A DNA stretch of 64,000 nt from Bacteroidetes bacterium OLB11 (GTDB taxonomy: Bacteria > Bacteroidota > Bacteroidia > Chitinophagales > Chitinophagaceae). Position numbers and translations under genes: made by a program. Each line of letters starts with the position of its first letter. The first letter of the stretch is position 1. The notes below the pieces were generated by a model that searched no databases, had not been told where the DNA came from, and saw nothing but the letters and a program-made list of their open reading frames with translations. Positions 27,752 through 38,286 of the stretch are shown here, piece by piece. The stretch covers positions 36,018-100,017 of the forward strand of contig LNFQ01000044.1 of assembly GCA_001567165.1 (NCBI GenBank), written 5' to 3'.

Positions 27752-28747
27752 TTATTTATGAGAATTTATTGCGTCTTCTATTAAGTCTTCATAAAACTGA
27801 GCTAAGGTGTTGCCGCTACACCTGATTTGCTGTGGCACAATGCTGTTTTCGCTTTGCCCAGGAATGGTATTAATTTCCAGAAAGTACAAATTTTGTGTAG
27901 ATTCTTCTAATATAAAATCAATTCGGCATATTCCTTTGCAATTTAAAATGTCATATATTTTTTTTGCAGCGGCATTGACTTTTTCAGTAGTGGCATTGTC
28001 TATTTGGGCCGGTGTGACTTCATTGGTTATGCCGGGAGTGTATTTTGCTTCGTAATCAAAAAATTCTTTTGTGCTGATAATTTCTGTTGTAGGAAGGGCA
28101 TATAATTGATTTTTTACTCGATAAACTCCAATGCTCAATTCACGACCTTTTACAAATTCTTCAATCATAGCTTGTGTTTCAATCGCAAATACTGCATCTA
28201 AGGCTGGTTGGATTTCGTCAACGGTTTTTACTTTCGTTGTTGCAAGGCTTGAGCCGCCTTCTGCGGGTTTGATAAAAACAGGTAATTTTATTTTTGACAA
28301 AATTTCATCATTCTCTATTCTTCGACTTTTGACTACGTGTAATGATTTGGAAACGAATGCTGCTTTGCTTTGTGCAACCACTGCATTGCAATATATTTTA
28401 TTAAAGGTTAATCCCGACACGATGGCACTACATGAAGTGAAAGGAATATCTAACATTTCCAAATAGCCTTGTAGCTTCCCATCTTCGCCAGGAGTGCCGT
28501 GTACAGCGATATACACGCAATCAAATTTGATTGTCTGTGAATTGATGGATAATGAAAAATCTTTACGATTGACTTCATAAATTTTTCCATCTTTATCGGT
28601 GTAAGCCCATTCGTTTTTATCTAAAATGATTTTATAGACATTATATTTTTCTTTATTAATATTGTTTTCAATGGTAACAGCAGTTTTGATAGAAATGACA
28701 TATTCACCTGAATATCCACCTGCAATTAAGGCTATATTTTTCTTCAT
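27752..28747 (-). CDS. ddl: D-alanine--D-alanine ligase
   Basis: ATP-grasp ligase of 331 aa that makes D-Ala-D-Ala for the peptidoglycan pentapeptide. Landmarks are AGGYSGEYVISIKTA (N-terminal), VHGTPGEDGKLQG, KPAEGGSSLATTKV, GRELSIGVY, the RIDFILE metal-binding strand, and EINTIPGQSENSIVPQQ. All are intact. The PASTA gene follows on the same strand. Confidence 0.95.
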   Translation of the reverse strand: MKKNIALIAGGYSGEYVISIKTAVTIENNINKEKYNVYKIILDKNEWAYTDKDGKIYEVNRKDFSLSINSQTIKFDCVYIAVHGTPGEDGKLQGYLEMLDIPFTSCSAIVSGLTFNKIYCNAVVAQSKAAFVSKSLHVVKSRRIENDEILSKIKLPVFIKPAEGGSSLATTKVKTVDEIQPALDAVFAIETQAMIEEFVKGRELSIGVYRVKNQLYALPTTEIISTKEFFDYEAKYTPGITNEVTPAQIDNATTEKVNAAAKKIYDILNCKGICRIDFILEESTQNLYFLEINTIPGQSENSIVPQQIRCSGNTLAQFYEDLIEDAINSHK

Positions 28748-28769
28748 TTATTTTTTAATTATATAAAGA

Positions 28770-28777
28770 CAAAGCTA
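28770..28777 (-). promoter_or_regulatory. -7 promoter box TAGCTTTG for ddl
   Basis: Exact TAnnTTTG on the minus strand (CAAAGCTA on the plus strand), 22 bases before the ddl ATG. Confidence 0.55.
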
Positions 28778-28906
28778 ATTATCTTCCATGAAATGAACTT
28801 ATTTTATCACAACTATTTAATAATTTGTTTTATAAATGCAAGTCAAAGTTTAATTTCAAATATCTCTAAATACCTATTTTCACAAATACTCAATGTGTGT
28901 TTGAAT

Positions 28907-28914
28907 TATATTTG
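28907..28914 (+). promoter_or_regulatory. -7 promoter box TATATTTG for metF
   Basis: Exact TAnnTTTG ending 7 bases before the chosen ATG (28922). Transcription would begin at or next to the start codon, predicting a leaderless mRNA. This also supports the internal start over the longer open frame. Confidence 0.55.
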
Positions 28915-28921
28915 CATTCTT

Positions 28922-29878
28922 ATGAAAGTTACAGAACATATCAAGAAGGGGAATGGTAAAACATTATTTTCTTTTGAAATTTTACCTCCAATAAAAGGAA
29001 AAAGCATCGACTCGATTTTTAAAATACTAGATCCATTAATGGAATTTAAGCCATCATTTATTAATGTTACTTATCACCGCTCGGAGCAGATTTATAGAAA
29101 AAAATCAGATGGTTCTTTTGAACGTGTGGAAATCAGAAAAAGACCGGGAACTGTTGGTATTTGTGCTGCTTTGATGAATCATTATAAAGTGGATGCTGTT
29201 CCGCATTTGATATGTGGAGGCTTTTCGAATGATGAAACCGAAAATGCATTGATTGATTTGAATTTTTTAGGAATTAATAATGTATTGGCTTTAAGAGGGG
29301 ATCCTCCTAAAAATGAAAAATTTTACACACCGCATCATTCGGGGCATCATTATGCAATTGACTTGGTAAAACAAATAAAAAATTTGAATAGAGGAATTTA
29401 TCTTGAAAGTGAAATTTCGGAAGGTGTCAAAACGGATTTTTGTATTGGAGTAGCGGGCTACCCTGAAAAGCATTATGAAAGTCCAAACCCAGATATGGAC
29501 ATTATGTATTTGAAAAATAAGATTGATGCCGGAGCTTCATATATTACAACTCAAATGTTTTTTGACAATAAAAAATATCATCAATATGTCAAGTGTTGTC
29601 ATGACGCACAAATAGAGGTGCCTATCATCCCCGGATTAAAACCAATTTCCTCAAAACAGCAATTGTCAACTATTCCATCGGTTTTTCATGTAGATATTCC
29701 AAGTGATTTGGCTATAGAAATGATGAAGTCAAAAAATGAAAAAGATACTGAGCAAATTGGTGAGGAATGGCTGTTGATGCAGGTTAAAGATTTGATAAAA
29801 AGTGGTGTCCCTGTGATTCATTTTTATACATTAGGAAAACCGAATATGGTTTATAATGTGATGAAAAAAGTTTTATAA
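28922..29878 (+). CDS. metF: Methylenetetrahydrofolate reductase
   Basis: FAD-dependent enzyme of 318 aa that reduces 5,10-methylene-THF to 5-methyl-THF for methionine synthesis. The start at 28922 gives the family N-terminus with FSFEILPP (the catalytic Glu region) after a short lead; the frame is open 43 codons upstream without family similarity and across the promoter box. Other landmarks are NVTYHR, LRGDPP, GVAGYPEKH and TTQMFFDN. It is convergent with tmk; the two reading frames overlap by 6 bases. Confidence 0.93.
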   Translation: MKVTEHIKKGNGKTLFSFEILPPIKGKSIDSIFKILDPLMEFKPSFINVTYHRSEQIYRKKSDGSFERVEIRKRPGTVGICAALMNHYKVDAVPHLICGGFSNDETENALIDLNFLGINNVLALRGDPPKNEKFYTPHHSGHHYAIDLVKQIKNLNRGIYLESEISEGVKTDFCIGVAGYPEKHYESPNPDMDIMYLKNKIDAGASYITTQMFFDNKKYHQYVKCCHDAQIEVPIIPGLKPISSKQQLSTIPSVFHVDIPSDLAIEMMKSKNEKDTEQIGEEWLLMQVKDLIKSGVPVIHFYTLGKPNMVYNVMKKVL

Positions 29879-30496
29879 TAAAGGAGAAACAACTGCCCAA
29901 ATTTTTTCTTGTGTTATTGCCATTTCTTTGTCGCCTTGAATGCTCACAATCACTTCTTCATTTCGTAAAAGATTAAACGCTTTTTGATAATTTGCATAAA
30001 TAGTGTGCAGTAAATGTTCTGATTCATATAAATCAATATGGGTGCGATTATTTCTAATTCGAGACATAGCCTCATCTACTTCAATGTCAATAAATATATT
30101 CAAATCGGGCTTGAGTAACTCAGCAGCTTTTTTGTTTATTTCAATAATCCACTTCATGTCGGTTGACAAAGATTGATAGGCATAAGATGAAAAATAATAG
30201 CGGTCAGCTAATACAATATATCCTTCTTCCAATTTTTTTAGAAGTCCATTTTTTTCATTTAAGAGATGATGCAAACGATCGGCGGCAAATAAAGCAGCAA
30301 TGGTTTTGTTGTCTGCTTTTTCGTGCCCTTTTATGATGCTCCGAATGAGGCTGCCAATAGGATTATCTGTTGGCTCAAATGTACAATAAACACGATGATG
30401 AAGGGCTTCCAATCGTTCTTTTAAAAGTTTCATTTGTGTGCTTTTTCCACTGCCGTCAATTCCTTCAAAAGCAATAAAGAGCCCATTTTTTCCCAT
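29873..30496 (-). CDS. tmk: Thymidylate kinase
   Basis: P-loop kinase of 207 aa making dTDP from dTMP. Landmarks are FEGIDGSGKSTQ (P-loop, about 10-21), FEPTDNPIG, the ADRYYFSSYAYQS motif and the lid-like RIRNNRTHIDLYE. It is intact and of normal length. The stop lies inside the 3' end of the convergent metF frame. Confidence 0.95.
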   Translation of the reverse strand: MGKNGLFIAFEGIDGSGKSTQMKLLKERLEALHHRVYCTFEPTDNPIGSLIRSIIKGHEKADNKTIAALFAADRLHHLLNEKNGLLKKLEEGYIVLADRYYFSSYAYQSLSTDMKWIIEINKKAAELLKPDLNIFIDIEVDEAMSRIRNNRTHIDLYESEHLLHTIYANYQKAFNLLRNEEVIVSIQGDKEMAITQEKIWAVVSPLL

Positions 30497-30516
30497 GGTA
30501 CAATATTAATTCATTT

Positions 30517-31213
30517 TTATAAATACAAATAGAAATCCTTGAGTAGATTTTTCATTTCTTTGGTATAGCCATTTTCATTGCGAATGATGATTTCTGGTTT
30601 ATCTAAAATATCCGATTTGTTTTTTCCGATTCCAATGATTTCAAAATTTTGGTGGCGATTCTTTTTTGATGCTTGATAGTTTGTCGATATTGGATATGAA
30701 GGTTGTGCAAATTTTTGTTGTGTAATCAAGCCGAAAGGTAACAGAATATGCAAGATGGCGTGGTCATTAAGAAGATTTTTTTGTCAAGAAAAAAAGTTGA
30801 GAAAGAGAAAGTGTATCATCGTGCCATGCTTTATTTTTTTGTGCAGATTTAGATTTTAAACTGTTTGAAAAAAATGGAGGATTGCAAATAATTAGGTCAT
30901 ATTTTTTATCAAATGAATATGAATTGACATCATGAAAAAGAGGAGTGATTCTATTTTTGAATATGCTATTTTGAATGTTATCTTGTAATTGAAATGAAGT
31001 TTCGCTATCAATTTCGATACAGTCAATTTTAGCTTTGCTACGCTGGGCAAGCATTAGACTCAGCAGCCCTGTGCCACCTCCTATATCTAATATTGAAAAA
31101 GTATTTTCAGGAATCGGACAAGCTGCACCAAAAATACAAGCAATTTCAGTCACTTTTTGTGCACATTTATTTTGCTGAATTTTAAATTGTTTAAATTGAA
31201 AATAAGAGTTCAT
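30517..31213 (-). CDS. trmN6: tRNA1(Val) adenine-N6-methyltransferase-like protein (frameshifted)
   Basis: SAM-dependent N6-adenine methyltransferase of the YfiC/TrmN6 type, about 231 aa after repair. It has FQFKQFKIQQNKCAQKV, the SAM-binding motif DIGGGTGLLSLMLAQR and the catalytic NPPFF. The frame stops near 30772 as given; dropping one base from the T7 run at 30776-30782 (plus-strand view) continues into NDHAILHILLPFGL and the C-terminal third. It begins 6 bases after the MMPL gene and probably shares its transcript. Confidence 0.8.
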
Positions 31214-31219
31214 CCTGTT

Positions 31220-34200
31220 TTATTTTCTTAGAATTGCAATTAGATTTGATGTATATTTTGTATTATCAATCCATTCTAAAGTTAGATTTTTTGCAATTGC
31301 AATTTCTTCTAATAATTTTTTAGAAATAAAATGAAGTTCATTTTCAGTTTTGTTGAAGTTGAAAATTTGAGTTGAAAATTTTTTCAGTCAAAATAGTACC
31401 CTTATGTTTTTGTTCTAAATCGCTAATGCCATCGCGTATAATCATCGTCCCATTTTCACTTAGAGAATCAGCACATTTTAATAATAATGCTTTTTGTTTT
31501 TCAGGAATTAAATAATGCAACACGTCTAAAGAGATGATACAATCATATTCGTTTTTAGGAAAATCGAGTGCATCACCTTGAATAAAATTAATCTGATTTG
31601 TTTTTGAAAAATTATGATGAGCAGTGGCAATTTTATTTTCATCATAATCAATTGCAGTGATTGAACGCTTGTCTGATGTCCATGCTAGCATATAATCTAA
31701 AAATCCATAACCACAACCAATGTCCAGTATTTTCCCGGTTTGGGGGACGAAAGAAATAATAGTTGAATAGTTGTTTTCTAATTTTGTTTTTATTCTACAA
31801 TACCATTCTAAAATAGGTCCTTTGTAATAATAATTTTTGAGTAATTGTTCTCTAAAGTAGGCTGGTGTTTCATTTGCTTGTTTGTATTTTTTAAATTCAT
31901 CTCTAAAGTATCGACCGATATTTTTTGCCTTTTCAGAATAGGTCTTCCCAAATTGAGTATCATTTTGAGAGATTCGAGGTAAGTATTTAATATTAATTTC
32001 TCCATCTTTCAATAAAAAATCTCCTTTGCTCATGGTGTAGCCAATGCCGTGAAACAAGATGGGTTGAATGTCTAATTGTAATTTTTCAGCAATGTAAAAT
32101 GCCCCTTTGTGAAAGCGTTTTATTTCGCCGTCGTAGCTACGAGTGCCTTCTGGAAACACTGCAATATGATAGCCACGATCGACCCAATATTTTAATTTAT
32201 CAATACTGAATTCTGCACCTTCTTCAACAGGGTAGTAATTGGCAAGCTGTACCAACAAACCAAACACAGGTGAGTTCCACACCCACTTATTTGTCAATAA
32301 AAGTATTTTAGGATGCAAAGAAATAATTCTCAATAAATCCAAAAATGATGAATGATTGGCAATGATTACTGATGGGGTATTGAAATCGGGTTTATGGGTG
32401 TCATCAATATGTTTGCGTGTGTTTCCCATGATATAAAGCAAGCTCCACATCATTTTGCAGATGACGACATGGTAAGCATATTTCATTTTATCTTTTGAAA
32501 AAGGGACACATTTTATTAAAATAAAACCAATGAGGGTTACAAGCATACAACCTAAAAAATAATAGGTGAAAGCAAATATGGTTTTAATAAAACTCCATAG
32601 CGTAAAGGGATGAAGTTTTTTATTTGTTCGATTTTGTATAAAGAAATTAAATAAGAGTGGCTGTATAGTTTGGGATACAATTAATATCGAAAATATTCCG
32701 ATGACAGATACCAATGCAATCGAGCGTAGAGCGGGATGTTTTGCAAATATTAATACGCCTAATCCAATAATAGTCGTGATTGCAGAGAGAATGATTGAAG
32801 ATTTAACTGATTCAAATTTTTGTGTATTATATTGATATTTTTCAATCAAACTATCTGTGATAAAAATACTATAATCATCGCCTAATCCAAAAATTAGAGT
32901 AGAGATGATGATATTGATTATATTAAATTCGATTTTGAATAATGCCATCATTCCTAAAATACAGATCCATGTTATCACCATCGGGATGAATGTAATTAAG
33001 GCAATTTCAATGCGTCCATACGTTATGAGAATTGTAAAAAATACAATGAATGAGGTAAGAAATAAAATGTGATTAAAGTCATCTTTAATAAATTGGACAA
33101 ACTGATTTACTACCAATTGCTTATCAGCCAAATAAATTTTTGAAGTTTCTTGAAATGATTGAAACAGTGAATTTCTTTGTTCTTGCTTAGTTTTGATGAG
33201 GGATATTAGCTTGATAGTCTTGTCTTTTTCAATGATAAAGTCTTTGAAAAAATCTTTAAAAATTGAAAAGTAATTATCATTTAATTTTGTATATGGAGTT
33301 TCAATTGTTTCTTTCATTCGATCGAATGCAGAGGCGTTAAATCCTTTCTGGCTACCGATTTGGATAAGATTTTGCATTAATGTTTGACGCTTTTCTTTTG
33401 TCCAATATTGATTCCAATTATTGATTTTTACTTCTTGTTGGGATTGTGTCAATAAGAAGTCACTCATAGAAATATATTTTTTTATGACGCCCTTGTTTTT
33501 GAATGCAGCTAACTGTTCTGTTGCAATCTGGCATTGACTAAGAGCTTCATCAAAATTGTTTCCTTCACTTATGCAAAAAATACTATTTAGCGATTCACTA
33601 TTTCGTTCGTTAATGATTTTTTGAGCATGCAATAGTTCATCACTCATATAATTCATTTTCATCATGTCGTCATTAAATCGTACTTGATTAATGAAAAATG
33701 AAAGAATAATTGTCAAGCCAGTAATGAAAATAATAGTCCATTTGCTTTTCGATGGATTGATTTTGGCTATTTTGTCAATCAAATTTGGTTGGTGATTTTT
33801 TGCTACTTTTTTAATAAAATGAGGTAAAAAAATTAAGGTGCAAATAGATGAACCTATTAAATTGAAAGCTGCAAAAAGTCCTAACTCTTTTAAAATAGGA
33901 GTGTGTACAAAGTTTAAACTCAAAAAGGCAGCTACCGTTGTGAAACTCCCTATAGTCATAGGTTCTGCTAAATCTTTGATAGTATCTTCTTTGCTTTTTG
34001 CATGTTTTAAATGTGACATAAAATGCAATGAATAATTCACTGCAATTCCCAAAATAATACTCGATGCTCCCAATGCAATCATACTCACGGCGCCTTTAAT
34101 TAAAAACATCATGCTTATACCAAAAAGCCCTCCAAATACAACAGGGATTAAAATCTGAATTGGAGCATATTTATTTCGGAAAACATAGAAAAATAAAATG

Positions 34201-35054
34201 CTTAATAAGATAAGCGTTAGTGAGAGTGTTAGAATGGTATCGCTTTTCATTTGCACCGCATTTCCAGCTGCAACAAGCTGTGATCCAAAGGCATCACATT
34301 CAATTGTTTTGTATTCTTCAATTTGAGATAATTTAGTTTTTGTGTCTTTTATTAATTGCTCAAGACCTTGGTTTTTATCGGTATTTGAAGATGGATATTT
34401 TGGGTAGATAAAAAATGTAAATTGATCGAGTGATTGATTTGAAATGTATCCATCATATAATTGAACATGCTCATCCAATTTAAGTTGTAAAAGTTTATTG
34501 AGTGCAGGGTAAGAGAACCCCAGTGGGTCATTAAGCAGAAGTTGCTTCATGGCAAGTCCATTAGGGCTTGATAATTCTCTTAAATTTGATTCTAATTTTC
34601 GAGTGATATGTTCTTTTGTAAGTAGTGTGTCGAATGATAAATAATCTTTATCATCGAGTAAAAAGGGAAGGTTAGATTGAATGGCTTCAAATAACAAAAT
34701 GATTTTTTCGTCATCTTGTTGTGTTTCTATTCTTTCAATGATTTTTTGTTTGTCAAGCTCTATAATCGTTGTTGAAAAATCATTGATATAGGATACAAAT
34801 TCATCAGGTTCAATTGCTTTATTTGTCGGACTGGCAATGGATACAATGATTTTATCTAATGCTTTATTTTGAGTGATGATGCTTTGCACTTTGCTTGTTT
34901 TGACATCGGCAGGCATCATATCATTTAAGTCTGATTTGAATTGAATTTGAGATGTTAAAAAAATGAATATCCCAATCAATAGAAAAAAACTAATAAAACT
35001 GAGTCTTTTATTTCTATTAAAAAAGTGATAAATATGGATGAAATTTTTTTTCAA
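31220..35054 (-). CDS. Trifunctional MMPL exporter / lysophospholipid acyltransferase / SAM methyltransferase (frameshift near the 3' end)
   Basis: A protein of about 1277 aa in three parts: an RND/MMPL-type exporter (about 1-830, two six-helix bundles, with ALGASSIILGIAVNYS and FGLGDDYSIFIT); a PlsC acyltransferase (about 880-1080) with the NHSSFLDLL and FPEGTRS motifs; and a class I methyltransferase with DIGCGYGFLDYML and ISLDVLHYL. The frame stops at 31344 as given, but dropping one base in the A4 run at 31362-31365 (plus view) extends it with ELHFISKKLLEEIA to 31220. This fusion occurs in Bacteroidota, often with flexirubin/aryl-polyene genes; none are seen here. It probably moves or modifies acyl lipids at the inner membrane. 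Confidence 0.85.
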
Positions 35055-35119
35055 ATAATAAATTTAATGATTTTGAAAATTAGATTCTTGGATAGGTATT
35101 TAAGAGACATTTTCAATCA

Positions 35120-36815
35120 TTAAAAATCATATTCCCTTCTAATTGTATTTAGCCGTATTCCACTATAAGCCTGCAAGCTACTCCAATTAGGGAGTGCATT
35201 CGACAATGATTTTTCATTTCGATAAGTTACTCCAATATCAAAGAAGAGATTGCTTTTTATTTCATAACTCATATTCAAATTTGTATAAAATACAGTCACC
35301 GGAATTCCATTAAACATTCGTAAATCTAGGTCGGCATTTCGATGATTGTAGTCTTTGAAAATATTTCCCCCATAAGAAGTAATTCCACTGATGCTATCTC
35401 GTCCTTGTTTATTAAAAAAATGTTTTAGATGTAAAATAAATTTTTTGAAAAGGTTGATAATGTAAAATTAAATCAGCTTCTATAAAGTTGGCTCCTAAAG
35501 GGTGTGCGAGTGGTTGATTGTAATTGGTATAGTCTGCAATGGAATCTGAATAGGAATAAAGAAATGGGCGTGCGAAATTAAATTCGGCTTGTAATAAAAA
35601 AATTTTTTAATCCAAAAACATCAGCTAATTTTAATTCCTCCTTGAAACCCATATTTATTTGCCCACCAACCATCATTTGCTTTGATATGCGAAAAGCTAA
35701 ATTCATCTAAAATAACTTGTCCATACAAAACCGATTTCATTCCAGTATTCAATTTGAAATTGAGTCCAAGCAAAGCATTGTCAGGGCTTCCATTAGTTTG
35801 CTCAACACTTCTATACAAGATAATTGGGTTTAAATATCGAAAATCGAAGTGGTCTTTTCGTCCAAAAATGATTGATTCAAACAAACCCACATTTAGGTTT
35901 TTTCCAATATTCAAACTTAAATGATGCATGGTTGCATACTTTCTTGGCAACAAGCGATCAGCACCTCGAAAGTATTGAGGAGTTAGTTCCATGTAAAGAT
36001 TTTGATAATTCAATTTCCAAAAACGAGTATTTAATTTAAGATAAGTATAATTTGCTCCAAAGTCTGAAAGGAAAAGGCTTCTGTAGCCATCACCTATTTG
36101 AAATTTATCCATCCCGAAGCTCACATTCACCATATCTTTGATGACCTCAGCATCCACATTTCCTACGGCATATAAATAATCGGTAGCATATCCACTTTTG
36201 TTTTCTTTAAAATTTTTGTAGTAAGTATTTCCGGGTACAGCACTGTTGTTTCTGATAAATTGTTGATAATGCAAAGGCCCTCTTTCTTGGTTATCTGTAA
36301 AGCAAGTATAAAAGCTAATTCGATTTGCTAAAAGCCCTCTAGCTTCTATCCCTTTTGTATTGACAAACAAATTTTGATTTAAGTTGCCTGTTTCAACGGT
36401 TTGCTGATAATATATAATTGGATTTAGAACGAAGAAAGCTTTGTTAGAATAATAGTGTAAGAAGTCGGGCTTCTTGTCGTAAAAAATATTCCATAGAGCA
36501 TAGTCAGATTCTTTTGTTCCGTCACCACTTTGAGCATATTCACCATTTAATGAGATGATATTTTCAATGATATTTTTATCTGAAATGCTTACCGCTTCTT
36601 CATTTTCTAACAAATAATTTTCTAAAAAAATGAACGACACTTTTCCTCGGTATTCCATTTAATGCGGTTTGTAATGAGTCGTTTAGCTGACCACTTAAAA
36701 TATCAAATCGGTCAATTTGAAAATAATAATCAGCATGTCGATTAGTGGAAATACTTTGCGAATAGGCATATTGGCATACAAGTAAGCAGATAATAATGAT
36801 GTAAAGCTTTCTCAT
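35120..36815 (-). CDS. Outer-membrane beta-barrel protein, RemB/Wzi-like (frameshifted four times)
   Basis: A signal peptide (ending YAYSQ) is followed by a barrel with SLFLSDFGANYTYLKLNTRFW, RKDHFDFRYLNPIILYRS and GSPDNALLGLNFK, which recalls gliding protein RemB and capsule-assembly Wzi. About 565 aa are recovered if one base is dropped at each of four A/T runs: 36624-36630, 35629-35632, 35596-35602 and 35441-35446 (plus view). All other codons read well, with no further stops. It lies 65 bases upstream of the MMPL gene on the same strand. The family call is tentative; a surface polysaccharide or motility role is inferred. Confidence 0.6.
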
Positions 36816-36915
36816 GAATGGAAAATAAATGCTAAAATAGAACTTTTTTTTAACTCCATTTTTTTACAAAAGCCTTATTTTAAAAATTATTAAATCATTT
36901 CACTTTAACACCATC

Positions 36916-36923
36916 TATATTTG
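36916..36923 (+). promoter_or_regulatory. -7 promoter box TATATTTG for pyrC
   Basis: Exact TAnnTTTG 18 bases before the dihydroorotase ATG. Confidence 0.55.
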
Positions 36924-36941
36924 TAAAAAATATAATTCAAT

Positions 36942-38285
36942 ATGCAGTCTTATTTGATAAAAAATGCACTAGTCGTCAATGAAAATAAAATTGAATCAAA
37001 AGATATTTTGATAAAAAATGGGCGGTTTGAAAAAATTGAAAATCAAATATCAACAAAAGAAAATCATATTGAAATTGATTCAGAAGGTTTGCATTTATTG
37101 CCCGGATTAATAGATGACCAAGTTCATTTTAGAGAACCCGGTCTTACAGAAAAGGCAAGCATTTTTACCGAATCAAGGGCTGCGGTTGCTGGCGGTGTGA
37201 CGAGTTTTATGGAAATGCCTAATGTGAAACCAGCCACACTCACACAAGAACTTTTAGAACAGAAATATGAAATTGGTCGTCAATCTTCTTTGGCAAATTA
37301 TAGTTTTTTTATGGGTGTTTCAAATGATAATATAGAGGAAGCACTCAAGACCAATCAAAAAATAAATGAAGTCTGTGGATTGAAAATATTTATGGGGTCA
37401 AGCACCGGCAATATGTTAGTAGATAATATTATTACTTTAGAAAAAATATTTTCTGAAAGTGAATTGCTGATAGCGACACACTGTGAACAAGAAGGAATGA
37501 TACGTGCAAATATTGATAAACTCAATCATTCAAATATTGATTGGAATCATGCGAGTTTTCATCCGATTATTCGGAACGAAGATGTGTGTTATGAGTCTTC
37601 ATTGACAGCTATTCAATTGGCAATGAAATTCAACACACGCCTACATATTTTGCATATAAGCACTTCAAAAGAAATTCCATTATTTTCTAATATGCTTCCT
37701 TTAAATGAAAAAAGAATTACGGCAGAAGTTTGTGTTCATCATCTTCATTTCACAGCAGATGATTATGCTAAATATGGAAATTTAATTAAATGCAATCCAG
37801 CGATTAAGGCAAAAGAAAATCGAGAATCATTATGGAATGCTTTATTAAATGATGAGCTAGACATAATTGCTACTGACCATGCTCCACACACTTGGGAAGA
37901 AAAACAAAAGCCTTACAAAGAAGCACCAGCTGGAGTTCCACTAGTACAACATAGTTTGTATATTTTATTAGATGCGTATAAAGAAGGACGAATTTCTTTA
38001 GAAAAAATTGTAGAGAAAGCCTGTCATGCACCAGCTATTTGTTTTCAAGTGAGCGAAAGAGGATTTATAAGAGAAGGATATTTTGCAGATGCTGTCTTGC
38101 TTGATTTGAACCAAAATTATACTGTTACAAAAGAAAATGTTTTATATAAATGCAAATGGAGTCCCTTTGAAGGTCATTCGTTTTCATCTCGAATAGAAAA
38201 GACTTTTGTGAATGGATATTTAGCATATAATCAAGGGAAATTATTCGATGAACAACAAGGGATGAGATTGATGTTTCATCGTTAG
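36942..38285 (+). CDS. pyrC: Dihydroorotase (amidohydrolase family)
   Basis: A 447-aa type I-like dihydroorotase, closing carbamoyl-aspartate to dihydroorotate in pyrimidine synthesis. Landmarks are LPGLIDDQVHFREPG (about 53-67), GGVTSFMEMPN, KIFMGSSTGNM where a carboxylated lysine binds zinc, THCEQEG, HILHISTS and ATDHAPHTWEEK. The first histidine of the usual HxH is Gln here (QVH), which I recall as common in Bacteroidota dihydroorotases. The gene is intact and converges with the permease gene (1 base between). Confidence 0.88.
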   Translation: MQSYLIKNALVVNENKIESKDILIKNGRFEKIENQISTKENHIEIDSEGLHLLPGLIDDQVHFREPGLTEKASIFTESRAAVAGGVTSFMEMPNVKPATLTQELLEQKYEIGRQSSLANYSFFMGVSNDNIEEALKTNQKINEVCGLKIFMGSSTGNMLVDNIITLEKIFSESELLIATHCEQEGMIRANIDKLNHSNIDWNHASFHPIIRNEDVCYESSLTAIQLAMKFNTRLHILHISTSKEIPLFSNMLPLNEKRITAEVCVHHLHFTADDYAKYGNLIKCNPAIKAKENRESLWNALLNDELDIIATDHAPHTWEEKQKPYKEAPAGVPLVQHSLYILLDAYKEGRISLEKIVEKACHAPAICFQVSERGFIREGYFADAVLLDLNQNYTVTKENVLYKCKWSPFEGHSFSSRIEKTFVNGYLAYNQGKLFDEQQGMRLMFHR

Positions 38286-38286
38286 C

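Noticed and set aside
28793..28921. N-terminal extension of metF
   Set aside because: The 43 extra codons have no family similarity and cross the -7 promoter box at 28907-28914.
36942..38285. Missing first His of the HxH metal motif in dihydroorotase (QVH)
   Set aside because: From memory the DDQVHFREPG form is common in dihydroorotases of this phylum, so it is unlikely to mark an inactive enzyme.
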